45,253 bases of DNA, taken from the NCBI GenBank assembly GCA_021793335.1, contig JAJYSW010000002.1, positions 1 to 45,253 of the forward strand, written 5' to 3'. Numbering within the stretch: the stretch's first letter is position 1; every line of letters begins with the position of its first letter. This DNA comes from Actinomycetes bacterium. Its GTDB lineage: Bacteria > Actinomycetota > Actinomycetes > Mycobacteriales > Micromonosporaceae. Shown here piece by piece: positions 42,094 through 45,253 of this stretch. Both the position numbers and the translations under genes were made by a program. Under the pieces are notes generated by a model. It was not told where the DNA came from and did no database searches. It saw only the letters and a list, made by a program, of their open reading frames with translations.

Positions 42094-43125
42094 CTAGGTG
42101 AGTGCTGTCACACAGGAGACGCCGGGGCAGTCCCACACGCGGCTCGACGCCCGCTCCCCCGTCGGGTCGACACGGGTGACGACTCCGCCGAACTGGCAGG
42201 CCACCAGAAGCGACCCGTCCGCGCACCGCACGGCGTCCCGCGGCCAGGAGCCGCCGGCCGGCACCGAGCGGACCAGCGTGGGGCCGGCCGGGTCGACGAC
42301 GACGACCTGATCGGTGCCGCGGACGGTGACATAGACCAGGCCGTGCTCCTCGTCGGCCACCACCGCACCGGGATAGGGGCGCGGGCCGTCCTCGGGCAGG
42401 CCGATGTCCGGCAGCGCCGCGAGGTCGGCGGGTTCGGCGCCCGGCAGCGGCAGCGTCGGGCCGAGCGCGAACGTCCCCGAGGCGGCGTCGAAGTCGCCGA
42501 CGACGACGGTGTTGGACAGCTCCCCGGCGATGAGCGCCCGGTCGCCGACGAATGCCAGGTGCCGTGGACCGAAACCGGGTTCGAGCGAGGTGGACGCGAC
42601 CGGCTCCAGTCGTCCCGCGGCGTCGAGCGCGAAGGCGTGGACCCGGTCCGAACCGAGGTCGACCACGAGGACGCGGCCCGAGTGGCAGACGATCTGGTGC
42701 GCGTGCGGGCCGGACTGTCGGTCCTGGTCGGGGCCCGAACCGACCAGTTCGAAGACCTCCACGGGAGCGTCCAGCGCGCCGTCGACGCCGATCGGCAGCA
42801 CCGCCACCGAACCGCCGCCGCCGCCGTTCCCGTAGTTCGCGACCAGCAGCCACTTCCCCGAGGGGTGCACGACGGCGTGGCACGGGTTGTCGCCGCCGGT
42901 GGCCTGCGCCGTCCCGATCTCCTCGGGTGCGAACGTCGTCCCGATCCTCCAGGCCGCCGCGAAACCCGGTTCGGTCTCGGAGACCGTGTAGACGGCGCCG
43001 GCCGGCCCTCCGGTCGTCACCCATGACGGGTTCGTCGTCGGGGCCGCTTCGCCGAGTCCGTCGGGACCGGCGACCACCAGACCGGGGCCGCCTTCGGAGG
43101 TGTAATCGCCAAGGAGATACCGCAT
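42094..43125 (-). CDS. Lactonase family protein (6-phosphogluconolactonase type, seven-bladed propeller)
   Basis: Protein of 343 aa read from MRYLLGDYTSEGGPG, the usual N terminus; two further ATGs (43134, 43137) lie upstream but a TATGAT box (43133-43138) covers them and would put RNA start near 43125. Propeller features include NPSWVTTGGPAGAVYTVSE, NPCHAVVHPSGKWLLVANYGNGGGGGSVAVLPI, SGPHAHQIVCHSGRVLVVDLGSDRVHAF and GPRHLAFVGDRALIAGELSNTV. Relatives hydrolyse 6-phosphogluconolactone in the pentose phosphate pathway; related propellers act on other lactones, so the precise substrate is open. Divergent from msrB. Confidence 0.88.
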   Translation of the reverse strand: MRYLLGDYTSEGGPGLVVAGPDGLGEAAPTTNPSWVTTGGPAGAVYTVSETEPGFAAAWRIGTTFAPEEIGTAQATGGDNPCHAVVHPSGKWLLVANYGNGGGGGSVAVLPIGVDGALDAPVEVFELVGSGPDQDRQSGPHAHQIVCHSGRVLVVDLGSDRVHAFALDAAGRLEPVASTSLEPGFGPRHLAFVGDRALIAGELSNTVVVGDFDAASGTFALGPTLPLPGAEPADLAALPDIGLPEDGPRPYPGAVVADEEHGLVYVTVRGTDQVVVVDPAGPTLVRSVPAGGSWPRDAVRCADGSLLVACQFGGVVTRVDPTGERASSRVWDCPGVSCVTALT

Positions 43126-43175
43126 TCGGCCCATCATAGTGCCCCGCGACGCGGACGCCCGACGGCTCGGCGACC

Positions 43176-43181
43176 TACACT
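43176..43181 (+). promoter_or_regulatory. -10 box for leaderless msrB
   Basis: TACACT ends 6 nt before the ATG at 43188, putting the transcription start at or within one base of the start codon. No Shine-Dalgarno is present. The -35 is not clear. Confidence 0.45.
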
Positions 43182-43187
43182 CGACAC

Positions 43188-43595
43188 ATGAGCGAGCTGC
43201 ACATGGACGAGGGCCGGTGGCGCGAGCGACTGACCGACGCGGAGTACCGGGTGCTGCGCGAAGGCGGTACCGAGGCCCCGTGGACCGGCGAGTACGTCGA
43301 CGAGCGACGTAAGGGCGTCTACCGGTGCCGGGCCTGCGGAGCCGAACTGTTCGCCTCCGATACGAAGTTCGACGCCCACTGCGGCTGGCCCTCCTTCTGG
43401 ACGCCGCTGGCGGGCGACCGCGTCGAACTGCTCGAAGACCGCAGCCTCGGCATGGAGCGCACCGAGGTGCGGTGCGCGAACTGCGGATCCCACCTGGGCC
43501 ACGTCTTCTACGGCGAAGGCTGGGACAACCCCGAGGACGCCCGGTACTGCATCAACTCCATCAGTCTGACGCTCGAACCGGACGAGCGGGCCTGA
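43188..43595 (+). CDS. msrB: Peptide-methionine (R)-S-oxide reductase
   Basis: Repairs the R isomer of methionine sulfoxide in proteins, 135 aa, cytosolic. Two zinc-binding pairs are visible (CRACG and CANCGSHLGHVF). CGWPSFW carries the Cys often used as the resolving residue and RYCINSISL the catalytic Cys near the C terminus. TEAPWTGEYVDERRKGVYRC is the family start. It has no partner msrA beside it. The stop is followed after 57 bases by a kinase gene on the same strand. Confidence 0.95.
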   Translation: MSELHMDEGRWRERLTDAEYRVLREGGTEAPWTGEYVDERRKGVYRCRACGAELFASDTKFDAHCGWPSFWTPLAGDRVELLEDRSLGMERTEVRCANCGSHLGHVFYGEGWDNPEDARYCINSISLTLEPDERA

Positions 43596-43611
43596 GACGG
43601 TCCCGACTAAG

Positions 43612-43652
43612 CTCGGCCCTGACCCTTCCCCTGAAGCGAAGAGAGGGCCGAG
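43612..43652 (+). promoter_or_regulatory. Hairpin covering the kinase ribosome site, with possible -10 box
   Basis: CTCGGCCCT (43612-43620) and AGGGCCGAG (43644-43652) form a 9-bp stem whose second arm ends right at the GTG start and includes part of the ribosome site GAGAGGG. If transcribed from msrB this would mask translation. A TAAGCT box (43608-43613) could instead start RNA near 43620 and leave the arm out. Confidence 0.4.
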
Positions 43653-45167
43653 GTGCAACTCGGGACACTGATCGCGGGCCGGTACCGCCTGGACGACCGC
43701 ATCGCCGCCGGAGGCATGGGCGAGGTGTGGCGCGGTACCGACACCCGCCTGAACCGCGTCGTCGCCGTCAAGCTGCTCCACTCGGGACTGTCGGGCGACG
43801 ACCGGTTCCGCGCCAGGTTCCACCAGGAGGCGCAGGCCGTCGCCGCACTCCAGTCCCCCGGAATCGTCGCTCTCTACGACTACGGCGAGGAGCACGGCCC
43901 CGAAGGGCTCGTCTCCTACCTCATCATGGAACTCGTCCAGGGCCAATCTCTGGCGAACCTGATCCACCGGCGGGGCCGCCTCGCCCCCGGCGAGGTCCTC
44001 AAGATCATCGCCACCGCCGCCGAGGCCCTGGACGTCGCGCACCGCTCGCACATCATCCACCGCGACATCAAACCGGCGAACCTGCTGGTGAACGAGGACG
44101 GCGCGGTCAAGATCGTCGACTTCGGCATCGCCTCGGCCCGCGGCCAGGCCGGCCTCACCGAGACCGGCACCGTCATGGGGACCCTCTCCTACGCCTCCCC
44201 TGAACAGCTCGCCGGGCGCGAGCTGAGCGGTGCGACCGACCTCTACTCGCTCGGGATCGTCGCCTACGAGTGCCTGGCCGGGCGGCCCCCGTTCCCCGGC
44301 GGCGACCCGGCCGCGGTCATCACCGCGCACATGACCGGGCAGCCCGCGCCGCTGCCGCCCGACGTCCCGCAGCCGGTGGCGCAGATCGTGATGCGATGCC
44401 TCGCGAAAGACCCGCACCAGCGGTTCGGCTCCGCCGCCGAACTCGCCCTCGCCTGCCGGGAAGGGCGACCGGGACCGGGAACCGGGACGACGGCGATCCT
44501 GTCGCCGACCGCGCAGGAGACCGCACCGATGACCCGGCCGATGACACAGGGCATGGCCGCCGCACCGCAGCCGACCCAGGCGATGGCCCGAGAGGACTTC
44601 TCCGCACCGCCGGAGGGACGCGACCTGCCGCCGCCGCGCGATTTCGAGAAGCCCGAGCGCAGCAAGACCGTCCCGATCCTGCTCACCGTCGTGGGCGCGC
44701 TGGTGCTGGTGGTCGCTCTGGTCATGTGGCGATCCTGGGGCAGCGCCGAGGCGGACCCGGACGGCAACGCGGTCTCCGAGGGGCCCGCCTCGCAGACGGC
44801 GACCTCTGCCGCGGCGGAGACCGAGGAGGCCGAGGCCGCCGACGAGACCGAGGCGTCCCAGAACGACCGGGAGGAGTCCTCGAACGAGGACACTCCCGTC
44901 GAGGACGAGGCGCCCGAGACTTCCGAGGCACCCAGCCAGGCCACGGTGCCGAACGTGCTCGACAGGCCGCTCGTCGACGCGATCGGCGCTTTGGAGGAGG
45001 CCGGCTTCCTCAACATCGACGCGGCCGTGCAGGAGGGCGAGATCCCGGCCGGGCAGGACCCCTGCATCGTGACCTCGCAGGACCCGGCCGGGAACGGCGA
45101 CGAGCACGCCTACGAGACCACGATCCGCATCCAGTACTGGGACGACGGCACCGGCTGCGGGCGCTAG
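43653..45167 (+). CDS. Ser/Thr protein kinase with transmembrane segment and one PASTA domain
   Basis: PknB-type kinase of 504 aa. The kinase domain (about 11-265) has the glycine loop AAGGMGEVW, K40 (VAVKLL), HRDIKPANLL with catalytic D138, DFGIAS (156-161), activation-loop Thr residues (GLTETGTVMGT) and SPEQ. A Pro/Met/Thr-rich linker leads to one transmembrane helix (340-359), a highly acidic stretch (about 385-425, Glu/Asp/Ala/Thr) and a single extracellular PASTA domain (about 429-497) with cysteines C471 and C502. PASTA domains bind muropeptides, so this is a candidate cell-wall sensor; most PknB homologues have several PASTA repeats. GTG start, GAGAGGG upstream. It could phosphorylate GarA, but no link is shown. 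Confidence 0.93.
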   Translation: MQLGTLIAGRYRLDDRIAAGGMGEVWRGTDTRLNRVVAVKLLHSGLSGDDRFRARFHQEAQAVAALQSPGIVALYDYGEEHGPEGLVSYLIMELVQGQSLANLIHRRGRLAPGEVLKIIATAAEALDVAHRSHIIHRDIKPANLLVNEDGAVKIVDFGIASARGQAGLTETGTVMGTLSYASPEQLAGRELSGATDLYSLGIVAYECLAGRPPFPGGDPAAVITAHMTGQPAPLPPDVPQPVAQIVMRCLAKDPHQRFGSAAELALACREGRPGPGTGTTAILSPTAQETAPMTRPMTQGMAAAPQPTQAMAREDFSAPPEGRDLPPPRDFEKPERSKTVPILLTVVGALVLVVALVMWRSWGSAEADPDGNAVSEGPASQTATSAAAETEEAEAADETEASQNDREESSNEDTPVEDEAPETSEAPSQATVPNVLDRPLVDAIGALEEAGFLNIDAAVQEGEIPAGQDPCIVTSQDPAGNGDEHAYETTIRIQYWDDGTGCGR

Positions 45168-45253
45168 CTCTGCGCAAGCACCCGGGGCGGAGCGGTACCC
45201 GAGTCCATTCGTTCGCTCGCCGGGCGGAGGACCTCCTCGACCCCGTTGTCGGA
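45164..45253 (-). CDS. Possible C-terminal end of a minus-strand gene (truncated by window)
   Basis: An open frame of 29 codons runs from the right edge to a TAG at 45164-45166, convergent with and overlapping the kinase stop. Third positions are mostly G or C (about 24 of 29), which supports coding, but the peptide (SDNGVEEVLRPASERMDSGT...) is too short to identify. Confidence 0.35.
   Translation of the reverse strand, partial: SDNGVEEVLRPASERMDSGTAPPRVLAQS

Overview
The window comes from a high-GC actinomycete (Actinomycetota). The evidence is C- or G-ending codons throughout, a B-type succinate dehydrogenase, a GarA/GcvH/bifunctional-nuclease neighbourhood that resembles mycobacteria, frequent GTG starts, and several genes whose start codon sits 6-8 nt after a -10 box, as in leaderless mRNAs. 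Gene content would fit Glycomycetales or Micromonosporales, but I cannot assign a genus. I see no tRNA, rRNA, insertion sequence, phage gene or CRISPR array.

Layout. (1) 0-2.2 kb: the end of a siderophore locus, with an IucA/IucC synthetase (5' truncated by the window edge) and an SbnH-like PLP decarboxylase. (2) 2.4-4.4 kb: a TPR-like protein and a TipA-type MerR regulator with a clear 19-bp-spacer promoter. (3) 4.6-9.1 kb: sdhCAB, divergent from a LysR regulator, with a palindrome between them. (4) 9.2-19.2 kb: an ankyrin protein, a small protein, pabB, a solute-binding/VWA protein, then the conserved order gcvP, MerR (Rv1830-like), bifunctional nuclease, garA, gcvH and a CDP-alcohol phosphatidyltransferase. 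gcvP is preceded by a single-aptamer glycine riboswitch. (5) 19.5-20.1 kb: a membrane protein. (6) 20.2-32.1 kb: a carbohydrate island. A minus-strand operon rhaM-rhaI-rhaD(aldolase/dehydrogenase)-rhaB, then solute-binding protein, two permeases and DUF624, faces a LacI regulator. A GH51 arabinofuranosidase follows the regulator. (7) 32.2-36.5 kb: a DinB-like protein, a NarL-type two-component system, and divergent DedA and CDP-alcohol phosphatidyltransferase genes. (8) 36.5-45.2 kb: a DUF2264 protein, DedA, an MMPL transporter with a TetR regulator, lactonase, msrB and a PASTA Ser/Thr kinase.

How it works together. The rha operon should convert L-rhamnose through rhamnulose and rhamnulose-1-phosphate to DHAP and lactaldehyde/lactate. 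Uptake is by a CUT1 ABC importer with no ATPase gene nearby. Two near-identical LacI-type operators flank the divergent promoters. With GH51 and DUF2264 this looks like use of pectin-derived rhamnose/arabinose oligosaccharides. The gcv/garA cluster links glycine cleavage (riboswitch control) to a 2-oxoglutarate-metabolism regulator.

The most unexpected signal is compositional. The six minus-strand genes between about 9.2 and 17.4 kb use mostly G-ending codons (including TTG for Leu), whereas minus-strand genes on either side use C-ending codons. The boundary falls inside the conserved gcv/garA cluster. The clearest regulatory architectures are the glycine riboswitch with a possible Shine-Dalgarno-adjacent switch stem, the paired rha operators, and the ACCGATA operator cluster before GH51.
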